From VRUE01 sp963822295 (GTDB taxonomy: Bacteria; Actinomycetota; Thermoleophilia; Solirubrobacterales; 70-9): 64,000 bases of DNA. Below, in pieces: positions 23,889 through 32,087 of the stretch. Positions within the stretch are counted from its first letter, which is position 1. Each line of letters starts with the position of its first letter. The stretch is taken from contig CAWGHD010000002.1 in assembly GCA_963822295.1 (NCBI GenBank), positions 434,001 through 498,000 on the forward strand. The letters run 5' to 3'. The translations under genes and the position numbers were made by a program. The notes below the pieces were generated by a model. It did no database searches. It worked only from the letters and a program-made list of their open reading frames with translations, and was not told where the DNA came from.

Positions 23889-24524
23889 GTGCGGGTCGTT
23901 GTGCGCGGCGAGGTGCAGGGCGTCGGCTATCGCGACGCGACCCGGCGCAACGCCCGCCGGCTCGGCGTGATGGGCTGGGTGCGGAACGGCGAGGACGGAA
24001 GCGTCCAGATCCACGCCGAGGGGCCCGAGCAGGCCGTCCAGAAGCTGGTCTCCTCACTGCGCGAGGGGCCCGCGGGCGTCGGCGTCGCCGGTGTCGACAT
24101 CGAGACGGTCAGGCCCGAGGGCCACGAGCAGTTCGCGATCCGGGGGGTCAGCGCCGGTGCCTTCGTGGTCGAGGAGCGGGACGCCGGCTTCGACCTGCGC
24201 CTGGAGGTCGGCGGGGCGATGCGCTCGTGGGTGCTGCCGAAGGGCCCGTCGATGGACCCCGCGGTCAGGCGCCTGGCGATCGAGGCAGGCGAGCGCGAGG
24301 GTGAGGCCGGAGACGCCGGCGCGACCGTCTGGGACCGCGGGCGCTACGAGCAGGGAGGCCGGGTCTCCTGGCCGGAGGCGCTCGACCGCGGCCACGCGGT
24401 CTTCGTCCTGCACGGCGAGAGGCTGCGCGGCGGCTTCGCGTTGCAGCGCACCCGACCCGGCGAGAAGCCGCAATGGCTGCTGATCAAGCGCAACGACGAG
24501 GAGGCGCGCCCGGGCTCCGAGTGA
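23889..24524 (+). CDS. Acylphosphatase fused to LigD-type phosphoesterase-like domain
   Basis: A 211-residue two-domain protein. Residues 1-88 are an acylphosphatase (VRGEVQGVGYRD with the phosphate-binding Arg; GWVRNGEDGSV with the catalytic Asn). Residues ~95-205 follow the 3'-phosphoesterase domain of bacterial DNA ligase D: FDLRLEVGGAMRSWVLPKG, VWDRGRYE, FVLHGERLRGGFALQR, WLLIKR. The first catalytic His region of LigD (HxxxxLHYD) reads ERDAGFDLR here, so one key His is missing and activity is doubtful. The GTG start follows a GAGAGGGGGG stretch. I am not aware of a characterised fusion of this type. Confidence 0.75.
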   Translation: MRVVVRGEVQGVGYRDATRRNARRLGVMGWVRNGEDGSVQIHAEGPEQAVQKLVSSLREGPAGVGVAGVDIETVRPEGHEQFAIRGVSAGAFVVEERDAGFDLRLEVGGAMRSWVLPKGPSMDPAVRRLAIEAGEREGEAGDAGATVWDRGRYEQGGRVSWPEALDRGHAVFVLHGERLRGGFALQRTRPGEKPQWLLIKRNDEEARPGSE

Positions 24525-24533
24525 AGCCCCGCC

Positions 24534-24722
24534 TCAGGGTCGCGTGAAGGGAGTCCAGTTCTTGGTGCGCCCGTCCCGCGGCCGGGACATGTACCTGCCC
24601 GGCGGCATCGGGCCGTTCTTCTCCTCCAGCGAGGCGAAGGCCGCGTCCCGGGTATCGCCCTTGCGAAACCCGCTCGACCTCCACTTGCCTTCGACGTTCT
24701 TGTGCCGGAAGTCGAAGACCAT
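24534..24722 (-). CDS. Small hypothetical protein
   Basis: A possible 62-residue protein (MVFDFRHKNVEGKWRSSGF...), basic at the N-terminus with a C-terminal segment GPMPPGRYMSRPRD and final Thr-Pro-Phe. The open frame continues upstream to ~24992, antisense to the next gene's start, so the ATG at 24722 is only one option. No family is recognised. It converges on the acylphosphatase fusion gene with 9 bp between stops. Coding status is uncertain. Confidence 0.35.
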   Translation of the reverse strand: MVFDFRHKNVEGKWRSSGFRKGDTRDAAFASLEEKNGPMPPGRYMSRPRDGRTKNWTPFTRP

Positions 24723-24816
24723 GCGGTGACGGTAGACGATGCGGTCATTTGCCGTCCCGTCCCCACGTTGCCAGGCACCCGGCTCAAGGATTCCCGGCAT
24801 CCGTCGACAAGGCCGT

Positions 24817-26082
24817 ATGGGAACAGGCCAGACGCCGGGCACGATCCGAAATCGCCTGGCGTTGGCACTGAGCCTCGCTGCGGTCGCGGCGCTCGCCGGT
24901 CCGGCCGCCTCGATCGGCTCCCCGCCTCCCTCGGTCCTCACCCTGAAGACCGTCAAGGTCGGCGCTCCGGGAAATCCGTCGGTCGGGATCACCCCCTTCG
25001 CCGACGCCGTCTATCCCTCCTGCGCCGAAGCGCCGGCCGGGCCGCCCGCCTGCCAGCAGGTCGGTGAAGTCGGCTACCGGTATGGCATCGGCCAGCTCGA
25101 GGTAACCGTCGCCCAATGGGTCGCTTTCCTGAACACGGTCGATCCCTCCGGCCGCGATAGGCATCGCCTGTTCAGCGAAAACGAGAGCTCCGCCGCCTGG
25201 CCGAGGTTCGGCGCGGTCGACTTCTCCTCCGAAGCCCCCAGGGGCCGCAGGTACACGGTGGCCTCGCCCGAATGGGCGGACAAGCCCTACGGCAATGCCA
25301 ACTTCCTGCGCACCGCGCGCTTCGTCAACTCGCTCTACAACGGCCGCCTGCTCTCCAGACACGCCAGCGCCCACGGCGGCTTCCGCCACGTCACCTACCG
25401 GGTCCGCCTCTCGCGGCGGACCGAGCGCGGGATGTACGACATGACCAAGCCGGCGATGACCCGCTCCGCCAAGTCGGGCTTCGTCGTGCCGAGCCAGGAC
25501 GAGTGGGTCAAGGCGGCCTACTACGACCCGAACGGCGGCGGCACCTACTCCTACTGGAAGTACCCGACCAACCCGGGCGTCTTCGGCGACGGCGCGCTGA
25601 CGGCTCCCGCCCAGGCCACGCTCGACCCGTCCACAGGCAACGTCACCAACGCTTCGACGCAGCCGCTCGCCATCTTCCACGCCGAAGAAACGCCGGCCCC
25701 GAGCTGGTGCCCAGCCGGCTTCACCACCGAAGTCTGCGCGACCGTCAACCCCTTGAAACTGGACCCCACGGCTTACGCCAAGGCCTTCCAGGGCAGCGTC
25801 GGCACCGTCGGCCAGGCGAAGACCACCTCGCCGTGGGGGACGCTCGACCAGGGCGGCAACGTCGTCGAGTGGACCGACACGATCACACCGCCCCCGTCGG
25901 GCCGCGAAGGCGGGCGGGTTTGGCGGCGGCTGCACGGCGGCATCGCCAACGCTCCCGTCTACCAGCTCTGGCTCTCGGCGGTCGGCCTCCAGCCCCAGGA
26001 CAATGCCTTCTTCGTCGCGACCTATCCCTGGCTTGGGATCCGCATCGGCGTCCTCGGCGACATGAAGGTGAGCAGGCGCTGA
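24817..26082 (+). CDS. SUMF1/FGE-sulfatase-domain protein, secreted, no catalytic Cys pair
   Basis: A protein of about 421 residues. ATG 24817 is chosen because a signal peptide follows (LALSLAAVAALAGPAASIG). It has the formylglycine-generating-enzyme-like fold: YRYGIGQLEVTVAQWVAFLNTV, YDMTKPAMTRS, FVVPSQDEWVKAAYYDPNGGG, TLDQGGNVVEWTD and LGIRIGVL. Genuine FGE needs two Cys near its C-terminal RGGSW region. Here that region reads VWRRLHGGIANAPVY without Cys, so sulfatase activation is unlikely. Such proteins often occur as secreted, possibly glycan-binding members of the family. It is first in a probable three-gene unit with a beta-propeller and a sulfatase. Confidence 0.75.
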   Translation: MGTGQTPGTIRNRLALALSLAAVAALAGPAASIGSPPPSVLTLKTVKVGAPGNPSVGITPFADAVYPSCAEAPAGPPACQQVGEVGYRYGIGQLEVTVAQWVAFLNTVDPSGRDRHRLFSENESSAAWPRFGAVDFSSEAPRGRRYTVASPEWADKPYGNANFLRTARFVNSLYNGRLLSRHASAHGGFRHVTYRVRLSRRTERGMYDMTKPAMTRSAKSGFVVPSQDEWVKAAYYDPNGGGTYSYWKYPTNPGVFGDGALTAPAQATLDPSTGNVTNASTQPLAIFHAEETPAPSWCPAGFTTEVCATVNPLKLDPTAYAKAFQGSVGTVGQAKTTSPWGTLDQGGNVVEWTDTITPPPSGREGGRVWRRLHGGIANAPVYQLWLSAVGLQPQDNAFFVATYPWLGIRIGVLGDMKVSRR

Positions 26083-26120
26083 CCTCCCGGTGTCCGCGGA
26101 CGCGTCTACGCTCGCCCCGC

Positions 26121-27554
26121 ATGCGCCTCCTCCGAGCCATTCGTCTTTCGCGCTCGCTCCTCGCTCTTCTTGCGGCCCTCGCCGTCCTGGGGCTGCCGGC
26201 CGCCGCCCTCGGGGCGACACCGTCCAAGGGGCCGGCCAAGAGGGCTCCCAGCCGCGGAACGCTCATCCAGCTCCCCGGCAAGCTGGGCTGCATCGCCGAC
26301 CGGGCCAGGCCGAGCAAGACGTGCGGGTCGGCGCGGGCGCTCGACGAGCCGGGGCCGTTCATGGGCTCGCGCGCAATCGTGCTCAGCCCGGATGGCCGCA
26401 ACGTCTACGTCGCCTCCTCGGAGAGCGACGCGATCGCGGTCTTCAGGCGCAACCCGAAACGGGGAACGCTGAAGCAGTCGAAGAAGCTGGCCGGTTGCGT
26501 CGCCGCCCAGGGCGCCGGCGGCTGCGCGCCGGCGATCGGCCTCGACGCCCCCAACTCGCTCGCCGTCAGCCCCGACGGGCTCAACGTCTACGCGACCTCG
26601 CGCGACAGCAGCACGGTCACGGCCTTCGCCCGGATTCCCAAATCCGGCGCCCTCGTGCAGGTGGTCGGCGGTTGCGTCTCGGGACCGCCGATCCCCGGCT
26701 GTACGGTCGGGCGGGCGCTGCTCGCACCCGATGTCCTCGTCGCCAGTCCGGACGGCAGGAACGTCTACGCCGGCTCCTTCTTCGGCAACGAGGTCGCCGT
26801 CTTCAGCCGCGATCCGGCCACCGGCGCGCTGAGCCAGGCCGCCGGCACGACGGGCTGCCTCGCCGAAACGACGGCGGAAGGGTGCGCCCTCGGCATCGCA
26901 CTCAAATCCGTCGAGGGCATGGCGATCAGCGGCGACGGCGCCAGCGTCTACCTGGCGAGTGCCCTCTCCAATGCATTGGTCGCGCTCGCCCGCGACCCGT
27001 CCAGCGGCGGCCTGACCCAGGCGACCGACGGCAGCGGCTGCATCGTCGAGGCCGCCCTCACCGGCTGCACGACGGGCGTGCAGCTGGCCGGCGCTAACGC
27101 GGTGACGGTCAGCCCCAACGACGAAAGCGTCTACGTCACCTCGCTGTTCAGCAACAGCGTCACGTCCTTCACGCGCACCACCGGTTCCACCGCGCTCACC
27201 CAGAAGCCGGGTACCGCCGGATGCCTGATCTTCCTGCGCGCGGCGGGCTGCTCCTTCGGCAGGGCGCTCCGGTCGCCAGAGGGGATCGCCGTCTCCCCGG
27301 ACGGGGCCAACGTCTACGCCGCCGCCTACACCTCGGATTCGATCGCCGTCCTCGACCGCGGGAAAGGCGGCGCCGTGGCCCAGAAGCCGGGCCGGGCGGG
27401 CTGCGTCGCGCCGCAGGCTCCGGGCTGCACCCGGGCCCGCGCGCTGCAGGGCGTCAGCTCGCTGGCGGTCAGCCCCGACGGGCGCCATCTCTACGCGACG
27501 GCGGCCGAAAGCGATGCGATCGGCATCTTCAGGCGAAAGGCAGGTGGGAAATGA
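26121..27554 (+). CDS. Secreted seven-bladed beta-propeller protein
   Basis: A 477-residue exported protein; ATG 26121 precedes a signal peptide (LLALLAALAVLGLPAAALG). Seven blades can be counted by the recurring SPDGRNVYVAS-type strand (variants SPDGLNVYAT, SPDGRNVYAG, SGDGASVYLA, SPNDESVYVT, SPDGANVYAA, SPDGRHLYAT). Each is followed by a GxL-Q segment and a GC. This is a YVTN/lactonase-like propeller with two Cys per blade, probably disulfides between or within blades. No active site is evident; a binding role is likely. It overlaps the sulfatase start by ATGA, so the two are co-translated. Confidence 0.8.
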   Translation: MRLLRAIRLSRSLLALLAALAVLGLPAAALGATPSKGPAKRAPSRGTLIQLPGKLGCIADRARPSKTCGSARALDEPGPFMGSRAIVLSPDGRNVYVASSESDAIAVFRRNPKRGTLKQSKKLAGCVAAQGAGGCAPAIGLDAPNSLAVSPDGLNVYATSRDSSTVTAFARIPKSGALVQVVGGCVSGPPIPGCTVGRALLAPDVLVASPDGRNVYAGSFFGNEVAVFSRDPATGALSQAAGTTGCLAETTAEGCALGIALKSVEGMAISGDGASVYLASALSNALVALARDPSSGGLTQATDGSGCIVEAALTGCTTGVQLAGANAVTVSPNDESVYVTSLFSNSVTSFTRTTGSTALTQKPGTAGCLIFLRAAGCSFGRALRSPEGIAVSPDGANVYAAAYTSDSIAVLDRGKGGAVAQKPGRAGCVAPQAPGCTRARALQGVSSLAVSPDGRHLYATAAESDAIGIFRRKAGGK

Positions 27555-29158
27555 GCGACAGGGACGACGCCGCCGGATGGGGCGGGCTGACCCGCAAGGA
27601 GCTGCTCGGCTCCGGTGCGGCGGCCGCCTCGGCGGTGCTGCTGGCGCAGGCCGGCGGGGTGGAGCGGGCGCTCGCCGCAGCGAAGAAGAAGTCCCCCGGC
27701 GTCGCCGGGATGAACGTGATCCTCTTCCTCACCGACCAGGAGCGGGCGCTCCAGCACTTCCCGCCGAACTGGCTGCGGCAGAACCTGCCGGGGATGCGGC
27801 GGCTGCGGCGCCATGGGGTCAGCTTCGAACGCGCCTTCACCAACGCCTGCATGTGCTCGCCGGCGCGCTCGACCCTGATGAGCGGCTACTTCCCCGCCCA
27901 GCACGGCGTCAAGTACACGCTCGAGGAAAACATGCCTGCCTCGGAATACCCGCAGGTCGAACTGCCGACCGACCTGGCCAACCCGGCGACCGTGATGCGG
28001 GCCGCGGGCTACCACGTCGTCTACAAGGGCAAGTGGCACTGCTCCAAACCGGCCGGCGCAGAAGCGAAGCCCTCGGACCTGGAGAAGTACGGCTTCCTGC
28101 GCTGGAACCCGCCGGACGCGGGCGCCAACCAGAGCGTCCCGGAGGCCGGCGGCGGCTTCGTCGACAACGACGGGCGCTTCATGGAATCCGTCGGCGACCC
28201 GGCGGCCGGGACGGAGGGGGCGATCCAGTACCTGAGCTCGGCCGCAGCCAAAGAGCAGCCCTTCTTCATGGTGATCTCGGTCGTCAACCCGCACGACGTC
28301 CTCTTCTATCCGAACGCCGCCTTCGAAGAAGCCGGCTACGACGACTCCTGGCTGCAGGGGGACATCGAGGTCCCCCCGACCAACGAAGAAGACCTCTCGA
28401 CCAAGCCCTCGGTCCAGGAACAGTTCCTGCGCATCTTCAACCTGACCGGCAAACCGAAAACCGAGCAGCAGAAGCGCAACTACCTCAACTTCTACGGCAA
28501 CCTGATGCGCTCCTCCGACAACTACCTGGTCAACGTCCTCGACAAACTTGAAGAGACCGGCCTGCTCGACGACACGCTGATCATCCGCACCGCCGACCAC
28601 GGGGAGATGGGGCTGGCCCACGGCGGCATGCGGCAGAAGAACTTCAACTTCTACGAGGAGGCGACGCGGGTGCCGCTCGTCTACTCGAACCCGAGGCTCT
28701 TCCCGAAGCCGGCCGAGACCGACGCGCTCGTCTCCCATGTCGACTTCCTGCCGACCCTGGCGAGTCTGGCGGGGGCGCCGAAGCCGGCCCGGTCGAAATG
28801 GGAGGGGGTCGACTATTCATCGCTGATCCTGCGGCCGAAGAGCAGGCCCGTCCAGGACTACGTCGTCTTCACCTACGACGACTTCCAGTCGGGACAGGCG
28901 CACGGCCCCTATCCCAAACCGCCGAACCACATCGTCAGCATCCGCGAAGGGCGCTGGAAGCTGGCCAAGTACTACGACGTCGACGGCAAGAAGCGGCCGC
29001 AGTGGGAGATGTACGACCTGAAGACGGACCCGGCGGAGAAGACGAACATCGCCGACGAGGGCTACGAACGCTCCGAGGCGCAGGAGAAGCAGCTCCGGCG
29101 GCTCAAACGAAAGCTCGCCCGGGTCGAAAAAACCCGCCTGAAGCCGCTCTCGTCCTAG
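27551..29158 (+). CDS. Type I (formylglycine) sulfatase, exported
   Basis: A 535-residue alkaline-phosphatase-superfamily sulfatase. The active-site motif CSPAR starts at Cys102 in MCSPARSTLMSG. This Cys must be converted to formylglycine. Metal ligands are in LFLTDQE and TADHGEMG, and GYHVVYKGKWH is the conserved strand. The N-terminus (TRKELLGSGAAAASAVLLA) looks like a Tat-type signal with Arg-Lys instead of Arg-Arg. Substrate is a sulfate ester, possibly glycan or choline sulfate; it cannot be read from the sequence. The neighbouring SUMF1-like gene lacks catalytic Cys, so the true FGE must be elsewhere. Confidence 0.9.
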   Translation: MSDRDDAAGWGGLTRKELLGSGAAAASAVLLAQAGGVERALAAAKKKSPGVAGMNVILFLTDQERALQHFPPNWLRQNLPGMRRLRRHGVSFERAFTNACMCSPARSTLMSGYFPAQHGVKYTLEENMPASEYPQVELPTDLANPATVMRAAGYHVVYKGKWHCSKPAGAEAKPSDLEKYGFLRWNPPDAGANQSVPEAGGGFVDNDGRFMESVGDPAAGTEGAIQYLSSAAAKEQPFFMVISVVNPHDVLFYPNAAFEEAGYDDSWLQGDIEVPPTNEEDLSTKPSVQEQFLRIFNLTGKPKTEQQKRNYLNFYGNLMRSSDNYLVNVLDKLEETGLLDDTLIIRTADHGEMGLAHGGMRQKNFNFYEEATRVPLVYSNPRLFPKPAETDALVSHVDFLPTLASLAGAPKPARSKWEGVDYSSLILRPKSRPVQDYVVFTYDDFQSGQAHGPYPKPPNHIVSIREGRWKLAKYYDVDGKKRPQWEMYDLKTDPAEKTNIADEGYERSEAQEKQLRRLKRKLARVEKTRLKPLSS

Positions 29159-29197
29159 GCGTCGTCGCGGCACCTGCTTATACTGGCCGCGACCAAA

Positions 29198-29336
29198 AAT
29201 GAGCCTAATCCCCTCGGCCACGGCCGAAGGGAGCGGGGGAACCACTGGGGGCATCTGCTCCCCGGGGCGAATCGGATCGACGTATCCGTAGCGCAGCTCT
29301 TTCAGCGCGAGCCCGACAGCTAACCCCGCCGGCTCG
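29198..29336 (+). promoter_or_regulatory. c-di-AMP riboswitch (ydaO-yuaA type)
   Basis: The leader holds the conserved blocks of the ydaO motif in order: GCCTAATC, CGGGGGAACCA, GGGGCGAATC, and CCGACAGCTAACCCCGCCGGC at the 3' end, ending about 18 bp before the start codon. In actinobacteria this switch commonly precedes cell-wall hydrolases. A -10-like TATACT lies about 20 bp upstream. Confidence 0.88.
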
Positions 29337-29354
29337 AGAAAGAGAGGATTCGCC

Positions 29355-29948
29355 TTGGTCGGACACATAGGAAGCGCTTCCCGCAGGGGCGGGCTATTCG
29401 CAATCGTGGTGGCGACGGCAATGCTGTCGCTGACCGTCGGCATCGCCGCGGCGCCCGCGCAGAGCGGCGGCGGGCTGGGCGGCCCGGTGAGCTCCAAGAC
29501 GCCCCCCGCCGGGTCCAATGCGACCCAGGTCTACCCGATCCGCGGTGGGCATAGCTACTGGCGGGGCTTCGAAGGGGAGTCGGGCCACGAAGGGGTCGAC
29601 GTCGGCGCACGCTGCGGCACGCCGCTGGTCTCCTCGCTGGCGGGCCGCGTGCGCTGGGTCAAGTACCACGGCGCCGCCGGCAACTACCTGACGATCGACG
29701 CCAGGGACTCGAACCTGGAGATCGTCTACATGCACATGAGGGGCCCCGCGATCGTCAAGCCCGGCCAGAGCGTCTACCCGGGCCAGCCCGTGGGGCTCGT
29801 CGGGGACACCGGCAACGCCTCCGGCTGTCACCTCCACTTCGAGGTCTGGGAAGGCACCTACTACGGCGGCGGCGCGCCGGTCGACCCGATGCCGTTCCTG
29901 GAGAGCTGGGACCGCGCCCGCGGGAAGCGTGCCTCCAAGCCTCGATGA
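29355..29948 (+). CDS. M23 family metallopeptidase, riboswitch-controlled
   Basis: A 197-residue secreted endopeptidase. TTG 29355 is preceded by AGAGAGG and followed by a signal peptide (IVVATAMLSLTVGIAAAPA). The catalytic domain has the zinc motifs HEGVD (HxxxD) and HLHFE (HxH), with the LysM-like VKPGQSVYPGQPVG segment between them. It would cleave peptide cross-links in peptidoglycan outside the cell. The ydaO-type riboswitch in its leader implies control by c-di-AMP, linking wall turnover to turgor or osmotic state. A second, shorter M23 gene is at 47194. Confidence 0.88.
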   Translation: MVGHIGSASRRGGLFAIVVATAMLSLTVGIAAAPAQSGGGLGGPVSSKTPPAGSNATQVYPIRGGHSYWRGFEGESGHEGVDVGARCGTPLVSSLAGRVRWVKYHGAAGNYLTIDARDSNLEIVYMHMRGPAIVKPGQSVYPGQPVGLVGDTGNASGCHLHFEVWEGTYYGGGAPVDPMPFLESWDRARGKRASKPR

Positions 29949-30609
29949 GCTGACGATCGCCGACGCCCCGGAGGCGTGGGCGGCGTGCGGGTTCGAGGTG
30001 GACGGCGAACTCTGCGTCGTCGGCGAGGTCCGGATCCGGCTCACCGGCACCGACGCGGGGCGGGGGGTGACCGGCTGGTCCCTCCGCAATCTGAAATCTC
30101 ATCAAGTTGACCATGCATCGCATGGCGAACCTGATGCGATTCTGGACGGGCTGGCGACGACCGCATCGGACCGGCCGCCGCCCGAGCAGGCGCCCTCTCA
30201 TCCGAATGGGATCACCGCCCTCGACCACGTGGTCGCGATCACGCCCGACCTCGATCGCACCGTCGCGGCGCTCCAGGGCGCCGGGCTCGACCTGCGCCGG
30301 ATCCGCGAGGAGCCGACGCCGGCCGGGGCGCCGCGCCAGGCGTTCTTCCTGCTCGGCCCGGCGCTGCTCGAGGTCGTGCAGGAGCCCGAGGAGGCGATCG
30401 AGAGGGGCGGCGGCTCCGATCGGCCGGCCTTCTTCTGGGGCCTCGCCCTCGTAGCCCCCGACCTCGACGCCACGGTGGCGGGCCTCGGCGACCGGGTGAG
30501 CGAGCCCCGGGACGCCGTTCAGCCCGGTCGCCGCATCGCCACCCTGCGCCGCTCCGCCGGCCTCGCCGCGCCGGTCGCGCTGATCACTCCCCGGCCGCGG
30601 GGCGGATAG
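29929..30609 (+). CDS. VOC (glyoxalase-like) family protein with in-frame palindromic insert
   Basis: A 226-residue protein. Its start (GTG 29929) overlaps the end of the peptidase gene. Two glyoxalase-like halves can be seen: residues 1-54 (LTIADAPEAWAACGFEVDG) and ~92-226 (ITALDHVVAITPDLDRTVAALQGAGL, AFFLLGPALLEVVQEPEE, FFWGLALVAPDLDATVA). Metal-ligand positions are His in LDHVV and Glu in LEVV. Between the halves, codons for LKSHQVDHASHGEPDAI correspond to a REP-like palindrome that looks inserted in frame. Function is probably a small-molecule enzyme or binding protein. Confidence 0.7.
   Translation: MPPSLDELTIADAPEAWAACGFEVDGELCVVGEVRIRLTGTDAGRGVTGWSLRNLKSHQVDHASHGEPDAILDGLATTASDRPPPEQAPSHPNGITALDHVVAITPDLDRTVAALQGAGLDLRRIREEPTPAGAPRQAFFLLGPALLEVVQEPEEAIERGGGSDRPAFFWGLALVAPDLDATVAGLGDRVSEPRDAVQPGRRIATLRRSAGLAAPVALITPRPRGG
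30096..30140. repeat. REP-like palindromic element, copy 1 (in coding sequence)
   Basis: A 45-nt imperfect palindrome centred on CCATGCATCGCATGG, flanked by CATCA/TGATG arms. It shares the core CCATGCATCGCATGGCGAAC and the outer arms with the intergenic copy at 47707-47753. It is read through in frame by the VOC protein gene. Confidence 0.75.
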
Positions 30610-30778
30610 CGTCGGTGTGCTCGATCCGGTCGGCGTCGGACACGGCCCAGCCGACCCGCTCGACCAGCTGGCCGGAGAAGTGCTCGGACTCGAGGTCGCT
30701 CGGCGCGACCCGCTCGCGGTAGACGACCGTGCTGTCGGTTTCCTCGGGGTTGTCGGTGAGGATCAGTAACTGGGGCAT
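30584..30778 (-). CDS. Small conserved-looking protein
   Basis: A 64-residue protein, MPQLLILTDNPEETDSTVVY..., acidic, ending IRPAAGE. ATG 30778 has AAGGAG six bases upstream, a strong start. It has a short beta strand then ERVAPSDLESEHFSGQLVERVGWAVSDADRIEH, which looks like a compact alpha/beta domain. No family is recognised. It overlaps the end of the VOC gene by 26 bp and is divergent from the flavoprotein gene 88 bp away. Confidence 0.6.
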   Translation of the reverse strand: MPQLLILTDNPEETDSTVVYRERVAPSDLESEHFSGQLVERVGWAVSDADRIEHTDAIRPAAGE

Positions 30779-30866
30779 CGACGTCTCCTTCGCCTGGGGT
30801 GGGGTCCTCTCTAATGTTCCCCTCCGAACCTTGGCCAATCGTCAAAATTCGGTAAAAGATTCTGCC

Positions 30867-32075
30867 GTGAGTGCGGATCGCTACGACGTCGCCGTCGTCG
30901 GCGCCAGCGTCGCCGGCTGCACCGCCGCCCGCCTCTTCGCCCAGCGCGGCGCCCGCGTCGCCCTGATCGAGAGGCGCCCCGACCCGAGCGCCTACAAGAC
31001 GGTCTGCACCCACTACATACAGTCGAGCGCGACGCCGACGATCGAGCGGCTCGGCCTCGCCCCGCTTCTCGACCGGCGCGGCGCGGTCCACAACAGCGTC
31101 GACATCTGGACCCGCCACAGCGGCTGGCTCAGCGCGCCCCCGGGCGCGCCCCACGGGTACAGCATCACCCGCGAGCGGCTCGACCCGATCCTGCGCGACC
31201 TCGCCGCGGGGACGCCGGGGGTGGAGCTCCTCTCCGGCTGGACGGCTACGGCCCTGCGCGGCGCGGACACCCCGGCCGGAGTCGCGATCGAGAGCCCCGA
31301 CGGCGGGTCGCGGGCGATCGACGCCCGCCTGGTGGTCGGCGCCGACGGGCGCGACTCGACGATCGCGCGGCTGGCCCGCGTCCCGGCGCGGGTCAAACCC
31401 AACCGCCGCTTCTTCTACTGGGCCTACTGGCGCGACCTGAAGCCCGCGGGGCCGCGCTCGCGCACCTGGTTCGTCGAACCCGACGTCGCCTACACCTTCC
31501 CCAACGAGGACGGCCTCACGGTCGCCCTGGTCGGGCCGCACGAGGATCGTCTCGCCGACTTCCGCGCCGACCGCCAGGGGGCCTACCTGCGGATGCTGCG
31601 CTCGCTCCCGGACGGGCCGGACCTCGATTCGGCGACCCAGGAGTCGAAGCTGCTCGGCAAGCTGGAGCTGCCCAACTCGATCCGCCCGGCGGCCCGCCCC
31701 GGCCTCGCCTTCGTCGGCGACGCCGCCCTGGCCGGCGACCCCTTTTGGGGTATCGGCTGCGGCTGGGCCTTCCAGAGCGCAGAGTGGCTGGTCGAGGAGA
31801 CCGGCTCTGCGCTGGTCGGCGGGGGTGACCTCGACGCCGGCCTCGAGCGCTACCGGCGGGCGCACTTCAGGCGGCTGGCGCCGCACCACCTGCCGATCGT
31901 CGATTTCTCCAGCGGCAGGCCGGCGAACTTCATCGAACGCGCGATGTGGCGGGCGGCGAGCCGCGATCCCGAGGTGCTGCGGGCGGTCGAGAGGGTGGCG
32001 AGCAGGCGATCGTCACCGGCCTCGATCCTGCACCCGCGCAACCTGGCGCGCGCGGTGCGGGCCAACCTCGCCTGA
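30867..32075 (+). CDS. FAD-dependent oxidoreductase (geranylgeranyl-reductase/monooxygenase type)
   Basis: A 402-residue class A flavoprotein. GTG 30867 directly precedes the FAD-binding strand DVAVVGASVAGCTAARLFA. RPDPSAYKTVCTHYIQ, VVGADGRDSTIARL (the DG motif) and FVGDAALAGDPFWGIGCGW (the GD motif) follow in the order expected for geranylgeranyl reductase-like and aromatic hydroxylase families. The Cys in KTVCTHYI is a feature of the reductase-like branch. Cytoplasmic or peripheral membrane. Substrate unknown; no isoprenoid genes are adjacent. Confidence 0.85.
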   Translation: MSADRYDVAVVGASVAGCTAARLFAQRGARVALIERRPDPSAYKTVCTHYIQSSATPTIERLGLAPLLDRRGAVHNSVDIWTRHSGWLSAPPGAPHGYSITRERLDPILRDLAAGTPGVELLSGWTATALRGADTPAGVAIESPDGGSRAIDARLVVGADGRDSTIARLARVPARVKPNRRFFYWAYWRDLKPAGPRSRTWFVEPDVAYTFPNEDGLTVALVGPHEDRLADFRADRQGAYLRMLRSLPDGPDLDSATQESKLLGKLELPNSIRPAARPGLAFVGDAALAGDPFWGIGCGWAFQSAEWLVEETGSALVGGGDLDAGLERYRRAHFRRLAPHHLPIVDFSSGRPANFIERAMWRAASRDPEVLRAVERVASRRSSPASILHPRNLARAVRANLA

Positions 32076-32087
32076 GCCCCGCGCCGG

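Noticed and set aside
24738..24816. Longer N-terminus of the SUMF1-like protein
   Set aside because: ATG 24817 directly precedes a good signal peptide; the earlier codons do not look like protein.
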